Below, piece by piece: positions 9,127 through 18,161 of a stretch of 64,000 nt of DNA; position 1 is the first letter of the stretch; each line of letters starts with the position of its first letter. Origin of the DNA: Bacteroidales bacterium UBA4333 (GTDB lineage Bacteria > Bacteroidota > Bacteroidia > Bacteroidales > Paludibacteraceae); assembly GCA_002394335.1 (NCBI GenBank), contig DGTP01000016.1, positions 62,001 to 126,000 on the forward strand. The letters are read 5' to 3'. The notes under the pieces are model-generated. The model did not search any database. It was not told the DNA's origin and saw nothing but the letters and a program-made list of their open reading frames with translations. The position numbers and the translations under genes were made by a program.

Positions 9127-9288
9127 ACGTTAGTTGTTCTTGTATATTCTTAGTTATTGGTTATACATTGTAAGGGGTATCCAAAGTCCGTATGTAGGGC
9201 GCAACCATACAGACTCTGTCGTCTGGAAGAACCGGATAAACAACGGTTGAATATCACCAACGGGTTCGGTATTTGTGTAAATGTGTAT

Positions 9289-9327
9289 AAAAAAGTGCGT
9301 TTTTGATGAAAAAATGCACTTTTTTTT
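9289..9327 (+). terminator. Rho-independent terminator overlapping a -33 box
   Basis: AAAAAAGTGC (9289-9298) pairs with GCACTTTTTT (9316-9325), with an inner TTTTT-GATG-AAAAAA stem; the T-run continues to 9327. Its tail forms the TTTG -33 box of the next promoter. Confidence 0.7.
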
Positions 9328-9356
9328 GTATGTTTCATTATTTTTTATTATCTTTG
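9325..9356 (+). promoter_or_regulatory. Promoter for the first FN3 protein
   Basis: TTTG (9325-9328), 20 bases, TATCTTTG (9349-9356). The transcript begins with a leader of about 130 bases. Confidence 0.8.
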
Positions 9357-9382
9357 CGCCTGATTTTGTGTATTTATGTCCC

Positions 9383-9404
9383 TGCATACACACATATACA
9401 CGCA
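9383..9404. repeat. Alternating purine-pyrimidine tract, 22 bases
   Basis: Strict Y-R alternation (TGCATACACACATATACACG and two more steps) in the leader of the large secreted protein, about 27 bases after the -7 box. Confidence 0.8.
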
Positions 9405-9496
9405 GATAAAAACGAGATTTGGACGATAGACGCTGACTTGTTGAATTGGAAAACAAACTTAATTAACAATATTTACTAACTAAAAACTTTAAGATT

Positions 9497-12400
9497 ATGA
9501 GAAAAATCTATTCTTATTTTCTATCTTTGATGCTCACGGCATTCCTCTGTATCCCGTGGACAAGTACCGCTAGGGCGGATGAGGAGATTATCCTCTCAGA
9601 AGGTTTTGAGGGTACATTATCTGACAATTGGACAAAAGTTAGTTGTCACAGTAGTTCCATTCCTTATAGTACTGCGAAGCGAACTGGCTCAAAGGGATTC
9701 CGTTTCAATTACAATACGAATCCGCCCCAGTATTTGATTTCCAAGGAACTTAGTATTCCGAGTGTTGCTACCGGTGTGAATGTAACATTTTGGTACAAGA
9801 ACTATTCTTCGAGCTATCCGGAAATATTCCAAGTCGGTTATTCGACAACTACTAATTCGACAGATGCATTCACTTGGGATGCTCAAATAACAGCAAGCAA
9901 TACTCAATGGACTCAATACGCTAACAGCACGCCATTCCCAGTTGGAACAAAGTATATCGCCATTAGGTATAATTCGAATGACACATACTACCTTTTCATT
10001 GATGATTTGGAGATAAGTTATACTTATGTAGCTTCTTGCCCAAAGCCAACTGATTTGACAAAAGGCGCAGTTACTGCGACTTCCGCTACCTTTACTTGGA
10101 CTGCCGGTGGTGAAGAATCATCATGGCAATGGGTTTGTTTGCCTGCTGCAACTGCTGTTGATTGGAATAGTTCTGCCGTACAAACAGCAACTTCTGCTAC
10201 TGCTACGGCTACAGGTTTGAATGCAGAGACAAACTATAAGTTCTATGTACGCGCGGACTGCGGCTCGGAGCAGAGCGCAGAAGTATCCATGGCATTTACT
10301 ACTCCTTGTGTAGCTTATGCAACGGATGATCTTCCTTTTGAGGAGAATTTCAATAGTGCAACTACCAATACGATTCCTGGATGCTGGTCAAAATTTGAGT
10401 ATGTAAGTGGCACTACCTCCTATCCTTTTGTTTCTACTGGAGGCCAAACAGGTAATTGTATGTATTTCTATGGTGGCGGAGCAACTTCTGCATCTACTAT
10501 CATTCTACCGTCGGTAGAGGCGCCTACTAATACTTTGCTTCTCTCGTTCTCTTATAAAAACTATTCAACGAGTACTTATTATGGTCAAGCAAAAATCGGT
10601 TATGTGACCGATCTTTCTAACCCTGCTTCTTTCGTTGCATTGGCAGGTGGATCGCTAGCGAGAACGACTTCTTGGACGGAAGTGACGAAATTTGCTTTAA
10701 CTGGAGCTCCCGCGAACTCGTACATAGCAATCCAACTTTCAGGGGGCGCATCTGGATATAACAGCCAAAGATTATATATTGATGACATTAAGGTTTCTCT
10801 GCCGTCCTCTTGTTCCGATCCTTCCGACATGACGGCTGTAGCAGCTTCGGCTACTTCGGCTACCGTTTCCTGGACAGAGAATGGTTCTGCTGAGGCTTGG
10901 AATCTTCAATATTCAACCGATAATTTTGCTACCCATACGGACCTTAACAACGTAACTACTAATCCATATACCATCACCGGTTTGAGCGGCAATACGACCT
11001 ACAAAGTACGTGTACAGGCTAACTGCGGTGGTGAGCAAAGTGATTGGGTCGCTTCAAGCGCGTTCACTACTCCTTGTGAGGCGGTTGATGGCATCGGCTG
11101 GAGTGCTGATTTCGCTGGTGCTGCAACAGGTTCTGCCGCTGGTTTGCCCGGTTGTTGGGTAAAAAACAGCAGTAACTCCTATCCATATATTTACAACTAT
11201 GGTGCTCGTAGCAATTCAAGATGCTTGTATTTCTACGCAGGTTCAGGTGCTAGCCAATTCGCTATTTTGCCACCCTTTAATGAGGCTACCAATACATTAT
11301 ATGTTACCTTGTGGTACAACAATGCATATGACTATGCCGATTATTGTACCGAGAGTTATGGTCAGTTAGCTATCGGCTACATGACAGACCCTGCTGATGC
11401 ATCCACCTTCACAGCTCAAGAATTACTCCCGAGAGTTTGTACTTATACGCAAGCCAAAGTGGCATTGACTAATGCGCCGGCAGGTTCGCGTGTCGCTATT
11501 CGCTATATAGGAGGTTCAACTACCGGAGCTGCTTTTGTTGATGATATTGAGATTTCTGCGATTCCTACTTGTGTCGCTCCGTCAGGTGCTAAAGGTGTTG
11601 TATCTTCCTCCAATTCCGCTACTATCTCTTGGACAGAGAATGGCTCTGCAACAGCTTGGAAGCTTCGTTATTCTTCTGATAATGGGGAGATATGGAGCAG
11701 CGAAATCTCAGCTAATACAAATCCTTTCGAACTCACAGGGTTGGAAGCCAGCAGTACGTATGTCGTACAAGTAATGTCGGTTTGCGGTGAAGACGAATTC
11801 AGCAGTTGGAGTGCTTCTTCCGCTTCTTTCCAGACACCTTGCGGACCGACAGATGCAAGCGACTATAGCGAGAACTTTGAGTCTGTTACTGCCGGTAGCG
11901 GCAAACTGCCGGATTGCTGGAGTTACAAACAATCAGTAACCCTCTATGGTGCAACCTATCCATATGTGTATAACTATTCCGGAGATGCGTATGAAGGAGA
12001 TAAGTCCCTTTCTTTCTATGGTGGAACGAGTTCTTCCGAGCAAATAGTTGTTATGCCTGAAATGGATCAAGCACTGAATGAGTTGACCCTTGAGCTCTAT
12101 TATTCTGCTCCGGCGAGTGAGTATAGCACCCGTGCAAAATTGGAGGTAGGCTATATTGCAGCTGATGGTACAACCTATAATACTATTGAGACTCTGGACT
12201 ATGCAGACGCATACACAAAATACACCAAGATATTGTCTTCCGTTCCTGCGGGTGCCAAGAACATAGCTTTCCGCTATGCCGGTGGTGCTAGCAATAGTTC
12301 GGCATACATCGACAATGTACGCGTATATCCGACACCGACCTGTGCTACCCCGACGGCTGTAGCAGCTGCTAATTTCACAGCGAACAGCGCAGCTATCTCT

Positions 12401-14542
12401 TGGACCGCAAACGCAAGTGAGTCGGCTTGGAAAGTACAATATTCCACCGATGGTACGAACTGGATGGATGCAAACGAAGGCAATGCTGTAAATGACAATC
12501 CGTACACGTTGAACGGCTTAGCTGCCAACACCGTATATTATGCACGCGTAAAGGCTGTTTGCTCCGCAAGCGACGAGAGTCCTTGGAGCGAGGCCTCGGC
12601 AGCGTTCCGCACCGACTGCAATGCTATCACAGTGGATGCAGAGAATGACTGGGTAGAAGGATTTGAGGCTAACGCTATCGGTAATAGCACCAGCGCAGCT
12701 CCTTACTGCTGGGCACTGCTGAATGCGAATGAAGGGGATTATCCGTACATCTTCGTAAATAGTGGTACTTATGCACATAATAGTGACAAGGCTTTGTTCT
12801 TTAACAACAAACATTTGGTTAACAGCTTTGCTATCTTCCCGGAATTCACCAATGCACTGAACACGCTCCAGATCTCCTTCTGGCACATGGAGGAGAATGG
12901 TACCAAAAGCGGTTACTTGGAGTTTGGTTACATGACGGATATTGCCGATGCCAATACCTTTACGCTGCTCCGGAAATGCGAGCGTAGCGGCAGCTATGTA
13001 ATGGAGGAAGTAAGTTTGGCTTCTGTACCTGACGGCGCACGTTTGGCATTCCGTTATATCGGTGTTGATACTCAGTACGAGTGGTATTCCGTAGTGGATG
13101 ATATTACGATTAGTCTGGCTCCCGCTTGCCCGCAACCGAAGAATGTGACAGCTGTGGCGGCTTCTGCTACTACGGCTACCGTTTCCTGGACTGAGTTCGG
13201 CTCGGCAACCGCTTGGCAGATCCAGTACCGTTCGGGTAGCGAAGAGTGGACTCTTGTTGAGAATGTGAACACGAATCCGTTTACTTTGGAAGGCTTGAAC
13301 CCGAGCACCACTTACGATGTACAAGTTCGTGCTTATTGCAGCGAGAGTGAGCAAAGTGAATGGACATCCGCCACTTCTTACTTCACAACTGATTGCGAGT
13401 ACAAAGCAATTGGTTGGAGCGAAGACTTTGATGCACAGAACGCACTCCCGCTTTGCTGGGATAACTCAACCTATTCCGGTACACAATGGTCTGTAGATAA
13501 TTATGACGAGTACCATAGCAACCCGTATTCTGCACGCTATAACGGTAGAACATACACCTCTTATTCGGCAGATCTGGTTACTCCGTCTATTGTTCTTGAC
13601 AAAGAGGCAATGCTGGTATTCTGGTACAGAAATGCCGTTACTGCAGAGCTTTATATTAATGATGGTACTACTACCACTCAGCTGATGGCTATTCCTTCCC
13701 AGACATCTTGGACGGAAGCGAAAGTAGATCTGAGTGAATACAAGGGAAAGACTGTTTCGTTCATTTTCCGCGGTCATGGTATGGGCACAAGTTCATCCAA
13801 GTATCTCTATATTGACGACATCAGTGTTGCTAATTTCTTGGATGATAAAAAAGATAATAGTGCAACATTGGCAGCCCTTAATGGTCAGACGGTGGATGTA
13901 GTTGTAGATCGTACCTTCTTCCCTGGCGTTGGATTTAATACCATCTGCTTGCCGTTCAGCCTGCCGACTCTCGTTGGTACTCCGCTGGAGGGAGGCGAAC
14001 TGCTGGCATTCAAGTATGGCTATGTGGAGAATGGCGAGCTCTTGCTCCGCGTTTATCCGACCGACGCTATTGAGGCTGGTGTTCCTTACTTGATCAGCTG
14101 GGAGACTGGTGCGAATATTGTATCTCCGATCTTCAAGAATGTCACGATTGCCGCTTCTGAAGGAAAGGCTGTCGGTGAGAATGACAATGTGAAGTTCGTC
14201 GGTATCTTCGCTCCGCAGATCTTCCCGCAAGGAGACAAGACCAAAATCTTCGTTTTGGCTAACAACCAGATGGCTTGGTCGGGCGTAGAGGCAACTGCCG
14301 CTAACAGCTTGAAGAGCTTCCGCGCTTACTTCCAGACCATTACAGAGGTAGGCGGCGGTGCAAACAATGCTCCTATCTATAACGGAATGCCGGCACGCAT
14401 CGTAAAACAAGAGTCGAGTGCAACGGATATCGATAATATCTATGGCAATGACGTCAAGAGCATTAAGCTGCTGGAGAACAACCAAGTGGTGATCATCCGC
14501 AACGGCGTGAAGTATAACGTACAAGGCCAAGTAATCAAGTAA
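9497..14542 (+). CDS. Giant secreted repeat protein: choice-of-anchor-J and FN3 domains
   Basis: 1681 residues, secreted. Signal peptide MRKIYSYFLSLMLTAFLCIP with a processed end near Ala27. The body repeats a unit of a jelly-roll domain of the choice-of-anchor-J type (signature PGCW/PDCW and FIDD/YIDDI) followed by a fibronectin type III domain (signature ATVSWTENGSAxAW). I count six jelly-roll domains (about 30, 275, 520, 775, 1035, 1295) and five FN3 domains (about 180, 430, 690, 945, 1210). A different beta-rich domain follows (about 1455-1655, FNTICLPFSLPT). The last residues, VIIRNGVKYNVQGQVIK, form a motif shared with other exported proteins here. Probably cargo of the Type IX system encoded by porU/porV. 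No catalytic motif seen; an adhesin or glycan-binding role is inferred. Recent repeat duplication is visible in the similar FN3 units. Confidence 0.88.
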   Translation: MRKIYSYFLSLMLTAFLCIPWTSTARADEEIILSEGFEGTLSDNWTKVSCHSSSIPYSTAKRTGSKGFRFNYNTNPPQYLISKELSIPSVATGVNVTFWYKNYSSSYPEIFQVGYSTTTNSTDAFTWDAQITASNTQWTQYANSTPFPVGTKYIAIRYNSNDTYYLFIDDLEISYTYVASCPKPTDLTKGAVTATSATFTWTAGGEESSWQWVCLPAATAVDWNSSAVQTATSATATATGLNAETNYKFYVRADCGSEQSAEVSMAFTTPCVAYATDDLPFEENFNSATTNTIPGCWSKFEYVSGTTSYPFVSTGGQTGNCMYFYGGGATSASTIILPSVEAPTNTLLLSFSYKNYSTSTYYGQAKIGYVTDLSNPASFVALAGGSLARTTSWTEVTKFALTGAPANSYIAIQLSGGASGYNSQRLYIDDIKVSLPSSCSDPSDMTAVAASATSATVSWTENGSAEAWNLQYSTDNFATHTDLNNVTTNPYTITGLSGNTTYKVRVQANCGGEQSDWVASSAFTTPCEAVDGIGWSADFAGAATGSAAGLPGCWVKNSSNSYPYIYNYGARSNSRCLYFYAGSGASQFAILPPFNEATNTLYVTLWYNNAYDYADYCTESYGQLAIGYMTDPADASTFTAQELLPRVCTYTQAKVALTNAPAGSRVAIRYIGGSTTGAAFVDDIEISAIPTCVAPSGAKGVVSSSNSATISWTENGSATAWKLRYSSDNGEIWSSEISANTNPFELTGLEASSTYVVQVMSVCGEDEFSSWSASSASFQTPCGPTDASDYSENFESVTAGSGKLPDCWSYKQSVTLYGATYPYVYNYSGDAYEGDKSLSFYGGTSSSEQIVVMPEMDQALNELTLELYYSAPASEYSTRAKLEVGYIAADGTTYNTIETLDYADAYTKYTKILSSVPAGAKNIAFRYAGGASNSSAYIDNVRVYPTPTCATPTAVAAANFTANSAAISWTANASESAWKVQYSTDGTNWMDANEGNAVNDNPYTLNGLAANTVYYARVKAVCSASDESPWSEASAAFRTDCNAITVDAENDWVEGFEANAIGNSTSAAPYCWALLNANEGDYPYIFVNSGTYAHNSDKALFFNNKHLVNSFAIFPEFTNALNTLQISFWHMEENGTKSGYLEFGYMTDIADANTFTLLRKCERSGSYVMEEVSLASVPDGARLAFRYIGVDTQYEWYSVVDDITISLAPACPQPKNVTAVAASATTATVSWTEFGSATAWQIQYRSGSEEWTLVENVNTNPFTLEGLNPSTTYDVQVRAYCSESEQSEWTSATSYFTTDCEYKAIGWSEDFDAQNALPLCWDNSTYSGTQWSVDNYDEYHSNPYSARYNGRTYTSYSADLVTPSIVLDKEAMLVFWYRNAVTAELYINDGTTTTQLMAIPSQTSWTEAKVDLSEYKGKTVSFIFRGHGMGTSSSKYLYIDDISVANFLDDKKDNSATLAALNGQTVDVVVDRTFFPGVGFNTICLPFSLPTLVGTPLEGGELLAFKYGYVENGELLLRVYPTDAIEAGVPYLISWETGANIVSPIFKNVTIAASEGKAVGENDNVKFVGIFAPQIFPQGDKTKIFVLANNQMAWSGVEATAANSLKSFRAYFQTITEVGGGANNAPIYNGMPARIVKQESSATDIDNIYGNDVKSIKLLENNQVVIIRNGVKYNVQGQVIK

Positions 14543-14572
14543 TTCAGGTTGGATCTATTAAAACTACGAATT

Positions 14573-14707
14573 ATGAACAAGAAAATCTATAATAGCCCTA
14601 TCGTGGAAGTTGGCATGACACAAATTGCCTATGCTTTGTGCCAACCCGGTTCCTATACGGAACAGTCCGGAGACCTGATACCGGCTAATCCTAATGAAGG
14701 AATTTAA
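14573..14707 (+). CDS. 44-residue peptide of the short MKKxYxxPxIE type
   Basis: A complete frame ATG (14573) to TAA (14707) that encodes MNKKIYNSPIVEVGMTQIAY and 24 more residues, ending in PANPNEGI. It sits 30 bases after the giant FN3 gene and 31 bases before a clear terminator, so it would be the last gene of that transcript. Short proteins starting Met-Lys/Asn-Lys-x-Tyr-x-x-Pro-x-(V/I)-Glu are common in Bacteroidales, often near secreted proteins; their function is not established to my knowledge. The Cys in the middle and acidic/Pro-rich tail are typical of that group. Coding status is inferred from position, terminator and N-terminal resemblance. Confidence 0.6.
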   Translation: MNKKIYNSPIVEVGMTQIAYALCQPGSYTEQSGDLIPANPNEGI

Positions 14708-14737
14708 GCCTTTCGCACAATAGTGCAGACTTCATCT

Positions 14738-14773
14738 CAGTGGCATGCCCAAGTAGCGTGCCACTGTTTTTTT
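14738..14773 (+). terminator. Rho-independent terminator
   Basis: CAGTGGCA (14738-14745) pairs with TGCCACTG (14759-14766), followed by a run of seven or more T. Ends the transcript of the giant FN3 gene and the 44-codon gene. Confidence 0.85.
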
Positions 14774-14847
14774 ATGGACTCTTCAATTGTCAAAATATCG
14801 CTTTAATTAAGAAAAACGGCTCATTTTTTTAGTATTTTGACTTTATA

Positions 14848-14879
14848 TTTGCACAAGTGGAATATTTTTCGTACCTTTG
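14848..14879 (+). promoter_or_regulatory. Promoter for the second FN3 protein
   Basis: TTTG (14848-14851), 20 bases, TACCTTTG (14872-14879), followed by a leader of about 80 bases. Confidence 0.8.
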
Positions 14880-14891
14880 CAGTCCCATATA

Positions 14892-14926
14892 ATGTGCACA
14901 CATGCGTGCGCATATATACATACGCG
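14892..14926. repeat. Alternating purine-pyrimidine tract, 35 bases
   Basis: Every step from 14892 to 14926 alternates purine and pyrimidine (it begins ATGTGCACACATGCGTGCGC). It starts 13 bases after the -7 box. The longest such tract noticed in the window. Confidence 0.85.
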
Positions 14927-14968
14927 AGCAATTTAAATTTAATATATAATACTTTAATTAACATCAAC

Positions 14969-17900
14969 ATGAAAAAGATCTTCTCTTTTATCGCCGCAGC
15001 GTTGTTCTGCGCGTACGGCTATGCGGATCTGGCGGTCACGGTTAACCCCGGCGGAACTGCTACGCAGGCCCATTTCCCTGTTTATGGTGATAACGCCGAC
15101 AGTCAGGGGCAAAAGATGCAAGCCATCTACCTGGCAGACCAGCTCAAAGGCATCGCAGCAGGCAGTGAAATCAAGGCACTGACCTTCTACTCCTCCAAAC
15201 AAACCCAATCTTGGGGCAAGGCTGAGTTCAAAGTATCTCTCGCCCAGACGGATTTCACCTTCTTCCAGAATGCTTCAGGAGCCTATGCCACTGCTTCGGA
15301 AGGAAGCACGCTTACCAGTGTGTACGAAGGTACACTCGCTGTAGCAGATGGCGAACTGACCGTCAATTTCACCACCCCGTACACCTACGAGGGCGGTAAC
15401 CTGCTTATTCAGGTGGAAATTACCAGAGCAGGCACCTATTCTTCCTCTTCTTTCTATTCGGCGAATACGGATTACCTGATCAAATACGCTTATAGCGGTT
15501 CTTCCCGTGATGCTAAGCAGCCGAAAATCACCTTCGTGATAGCAGGCGGCGGCTCCGATCCCGTCAGCGAAACTTGCAAAGCGCCTACCGCTGTTACCGT
15601 AGAGTCTGTTACGGAATCTACGGCTACTGTTTCATGGCAAGGAGAAGCTTCGCAGTACCAATACTGCGTCGAATTCGAAGGCGAACAGCCCGACTGGACT
15701 GCTGCTACACTCACCGACCAGAAGTCTGTAACTTTGTCTGGCCTCTATGACGAGCAGAAATATTATCTCTACGTACGCTCCTATTGCTCCGAAACGGAAG
15801 TAAGCGAGACCGTGAAAGCTACCTTCAAAACCGCTTGCGCACGCCTGAACGTGCCTTGGATCGAGACCTTCACACGCGATGCATCCGGTAGCGAGACTGT
15901 CGGTGACATTGCCCCGGAGTGCTGGCTCATTTCCTCCGCTGCTCCTGCTGTTACAATCGTAGCAGAGAAAGAAGATGACGGTAGCGGCAATCAGATAGCT
16001 ACCGGTGAGCAGCATCTCACTGCACGTGGAGGTGGCGCCACTTCCGCTCAGGTATTTGCACTGCCTCTCTTCAATGCCAAACTTGACACCTGCGAACTGG
16101 CGTTTGACTACTATACCTCCGTGGTCAGCGCGGACTACGGTTCGTTGGAGATCGGTTATATGACCAACCCCGCAGACGCTGCTACTTTCGTCTCCTTGAA
16201 GACGCTTGCGCAGACTACCACCACCCAACACGTGGTATTCCCCTTGAATGAGCTGCCCGCCGGAATAGAGTACATCGCCTTCCGCTTTGCAGGCGGTACC
16301 AGCAATTACGGCAGTGTGTCCATGGATAACTTTATCTTGGCAGGTATCGGCAAATCCCAAGACGTAGATCCCTCGCAAGAGGAACTGCCCGATGCCAGCA
16401 TCTACGCACTGACCTATTGTCAGGCACAGTTCACATGGTATTCGTACAACGCTTCCGCTTTCGCTATTGCTCTCTTTGATGCTGATGCACAAGCGATGAT
16501 AGCTGGTACCGTTGCTACCACCGAAGAGTGCGACCGTTTCGCTTATCAGGACATGGAGAACGGCGAGTTCGGCGGATTCCCCTCAGGGGACGACACTGAA
16601 AACCACTATTACTGCTCCACCAAGTGGATTCTCAATGTGGATGAAGCCGGCTTGCAGAAAGGCGATTCATGGAGTAAGTGCGTGATTAACGTAGGCTCCA
16701 TGTTAGGTCTGGCTCCGGGTAAGTATCAGATTCAGGTCTATGAACTGGTTCAAACCGGCGAGAGCAGTTATGAGAGAGGGGAGGTGTTGGCAACTATTCC
16801 GTTTGAACTCGTTGCTAAATACGTAACCGGTTTGAAGGCTGAGGTGGCTGAGGACAAGAAAACCGCCACCCTCACTTGGGTAGATCCTGAGTTCGGTCAG
16901 GGTGAGCGTCTGTACGTTCGCGTTTGGTCCGGCGAGACGGTAGCTTACGATAACTTCGATACCAAAGATCGTCCGGCAAGCCCGCTGACGGTGGAGGTGG
17001 TAGAAGGCAAATCCTACACCGCTATCGTGCAGGTAGTGGATAGATATAACAACGCGCTTGGTCAGGAGATGGCTACTAACTTCACCGTTGGTGTCAACAA
17101 CTACGAGCCTACCAACCTCAAAGCAGAAGTCTTCGCCGGTGACAATGTCACCCTCTCTTGGGAGGCTGTCGCTACTGCTGACCGCTATGTGGTCACCCTC
17201 TACTGCGATGGAGAGTTCTACTCCACGCTGACCGTCAGCGGAACTTCCAAGACCACTACCATGCCGAAAGACGGTACCTGGTCCTGGACTGTACAGGCAT
17301 TCAACCAAGGCTCTAACGGCAACTATTTCGAGGCATCCAATGTTATCGAAGGTCCTGACTTCGTGTCTAAGGCTGCCGATATACCGGACGATGCTATCGT
17401 GATGGATGTATGGGGCATGGAGGCCGCTTATCTGGATGAGTATGTGGATCAGTTCCCGGAGGGCAAGTACGGATGGTATATCACCTTCGCTACCGATGAA
17501 GCTACCGGAACCGGTTACCCGATGCCTACCTTCCTCATCTACACCGACAAAGAACGCGCTATCTCCGGCGTTTATAACGTAGCACGCGGTGGTATTGACG
17601 CAGAGAGCTGCTATATCAACGTCACCGGCAAACAAGAGGACGCTATCATGGCTACCGACGCAGAACTCCGTCTCCAGTTCGACGGCTACGACGAGGAGAA
17701 AGCAGAGGCTGGCTATGCATACGGATACTACACCGGTTCGTTCCGCTTCGTTGGAGCGGACGGAAAGACCTATATCGGTAAATTCATGGAGCAGTTCTGC
17801 AACTCGTTCAACTTCTCTACCTATGGCTCGATCCGTGACCACGTAGGTATGTACGACGAGGATCCGAACGCTCTCTGGGGTATCGAGAATATAGATCTCA

Positions 17901-17995
17901 GCGAGACCGATCCGCATAAAGTCATGATCGATGGAATCTTGTATATCGTTCGTGATGGCAAAGTGTACAATGTACAAGGAAGCCGCGTGAAATAA
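14969..17995 (+). CDS. Large secreted FN3/jelly-roll protein
   Basis: 1008 residues when started at the ATG at 14969, which gives a clean signal peptide (MKKIFSFIAAALFCAYGYA). An upstream extension of the frame to 14837 lies before the promoter and is rejected. Layout: an N-terminal beta-sandwich with ALTFYSSKQTQSWGKAEFKV (about 20-195), FN3 (about 200-285, ATVSWQGEASQYQY), choice-of-anchor-J-like jelly-roll (about 290-460, AFRFAGGTSNYGSVSMDNF), further beta domains with at least one more FN3-like unit (TNLKAEVFAGDNVTLSWEA), and the C-terminal tail LYIVRDGKVYNVQGSRVK, the same tail type as the preceding giant protein. Probably Type IX cargo; ligand unknown. Confidence 0.85.
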   Translation: MKKIFSFIAAALFCAYGYADLAVTVNPGGTATQAHFPVYGDNADSQGQKMQAIYLADQLKGIAAGSEIKALTFYSSKQTQSWGKAEFKVSLAQTDFTFFQNASGAYATASEGSTLTSVYEGTLAVADGELTVNFTTPYTYEGGNLLIQVEITRAGTYSSSSFYSANTDYLIKYAYSGSSRDAKQPKITFVIAGGGSDPVSETCKAPTAVTVESVTESTATVSWQGEASQYQYCVEFEGEQPDWTAATLTDQKSVTLSGLYDEQKYYLYVRSYCSETEVSETVKATFKTACARLNVPWIETFTRDASGSETVGDIAPECWLISSAAPAVTIVAEKEDDGSGNQIATGEQHLTARGGGATSAQVFALPLFNAKLDTCELAFDYYTSVVSADYGSLEIGYMTNPADAATFVSLKTLAQTTTTQHVVFPLNELPAGIEYIAFRFAGGTSNYGSVSMDNFILAGIGKSQDVDPSQEELPDASIYALTYCQAQFTWYSYNASAFAIALFDADAQAMIAGTVATTEECDRFAYQDMENGEFGGFPSGDDTENHYYCSTKWILNVDEAGLQKGDSWSKCVINVGSMLGLAPGKYQIQVYELVQTGESSYERGEVLATIPFELVAKYVTGLKAEVAEDKKTATLTWVDPEFGQGERLYVRVWSGETVAYDNFDTKDRPASPLTVEVVEGKSYTAIVQVVDRYNNALGQEMATNFTVGVNNYEPTNLKAEVFAGDNVTLSWEAVATADRYVVTLYCDGEFYSTLTVSGTSKTTTMPKDGTWSWTVQAFNQGSNGNYFEASNVIEGPDFVSKAADIPDDAIVMDVWGMEAAYLDEYVDQFPEGKYGWYITFATDEATGTGYPMPTFLIYTDKERAISGVYNVARGGIDAESCYINVTGKQEDAIMATDAELRLQFDGYDEEKAEAGYAYGYYTGSFRFVGADGKTYIGKFMEQFCNSFNFSTYGSIRDHVGMYDEDPNALWGIENIDLSETDPHKVMIDGILYIVRDGKVYNVQGSRVK

Positions 17996-18014
17996 TCCCC
18001 TGTCACCTTCCTGT

Positions 18015-18042
18015 GAGGTCGCGGCGATGTTGCGGCGACCTC
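18015..18042. terminator. First hairpin of a convergent terminator pair
   Basis: GAGGTCGC (18015-18022) pairs with GCGACCTC (18035-18042) over a 12-base loop, just after the second FN3 gene. Confidence 0.55.
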
Positions 18043-18057
18043 GCGGGATTGACCTGA

Positions 18058-18102
18058 CACATAGTAGAAGGGCTCCCAAAACGGGAGCCCTTCTACTATG
18101 TG
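18058..18102. terminator. Perfect 20-bp hairpin between convergent genes
   Basis: A perfect 20-base inverted repeat (arms 18058-18077 and 18083-18102, core GAAGGGCTCCC) with a five-base loop AAAAC. It lies between the FN3 gene and aspA, which converge, so it can serve both. Confidence 0.8.
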
Positions 18103-18161
18103 TTATTGCCTGAAGCCGGCAGGAATATTCTTATTGCCCGAATTAGGCGGTCTGTTCTTTC

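Larger units (their letters stand above)
9079..9496 (+). other. Gene-free stretch before the first large secreted protein
   Basis: Contains two hairpins (9095-9126 and 9289-9325), a promoter (9325-9356), an alternating purine-pyrimidine tract (9383-9404) and a leader of roughly 130 bases. An 18-codon frame at 9376-9429 is listed as rejected. No gene seen. Confidence 0.7.

Noticed and set aside
9376..9429. 18-codon leader frame (MSLHTHIYTQIKTRFGR) before the giant FN3 gene
   Set aside because: Its sequence is dictated by the alternating CA/TA tract; no terminator/antiterminator structure accompanies it. A similar 14-codon frame at 14892-14936 arises for the same reason.
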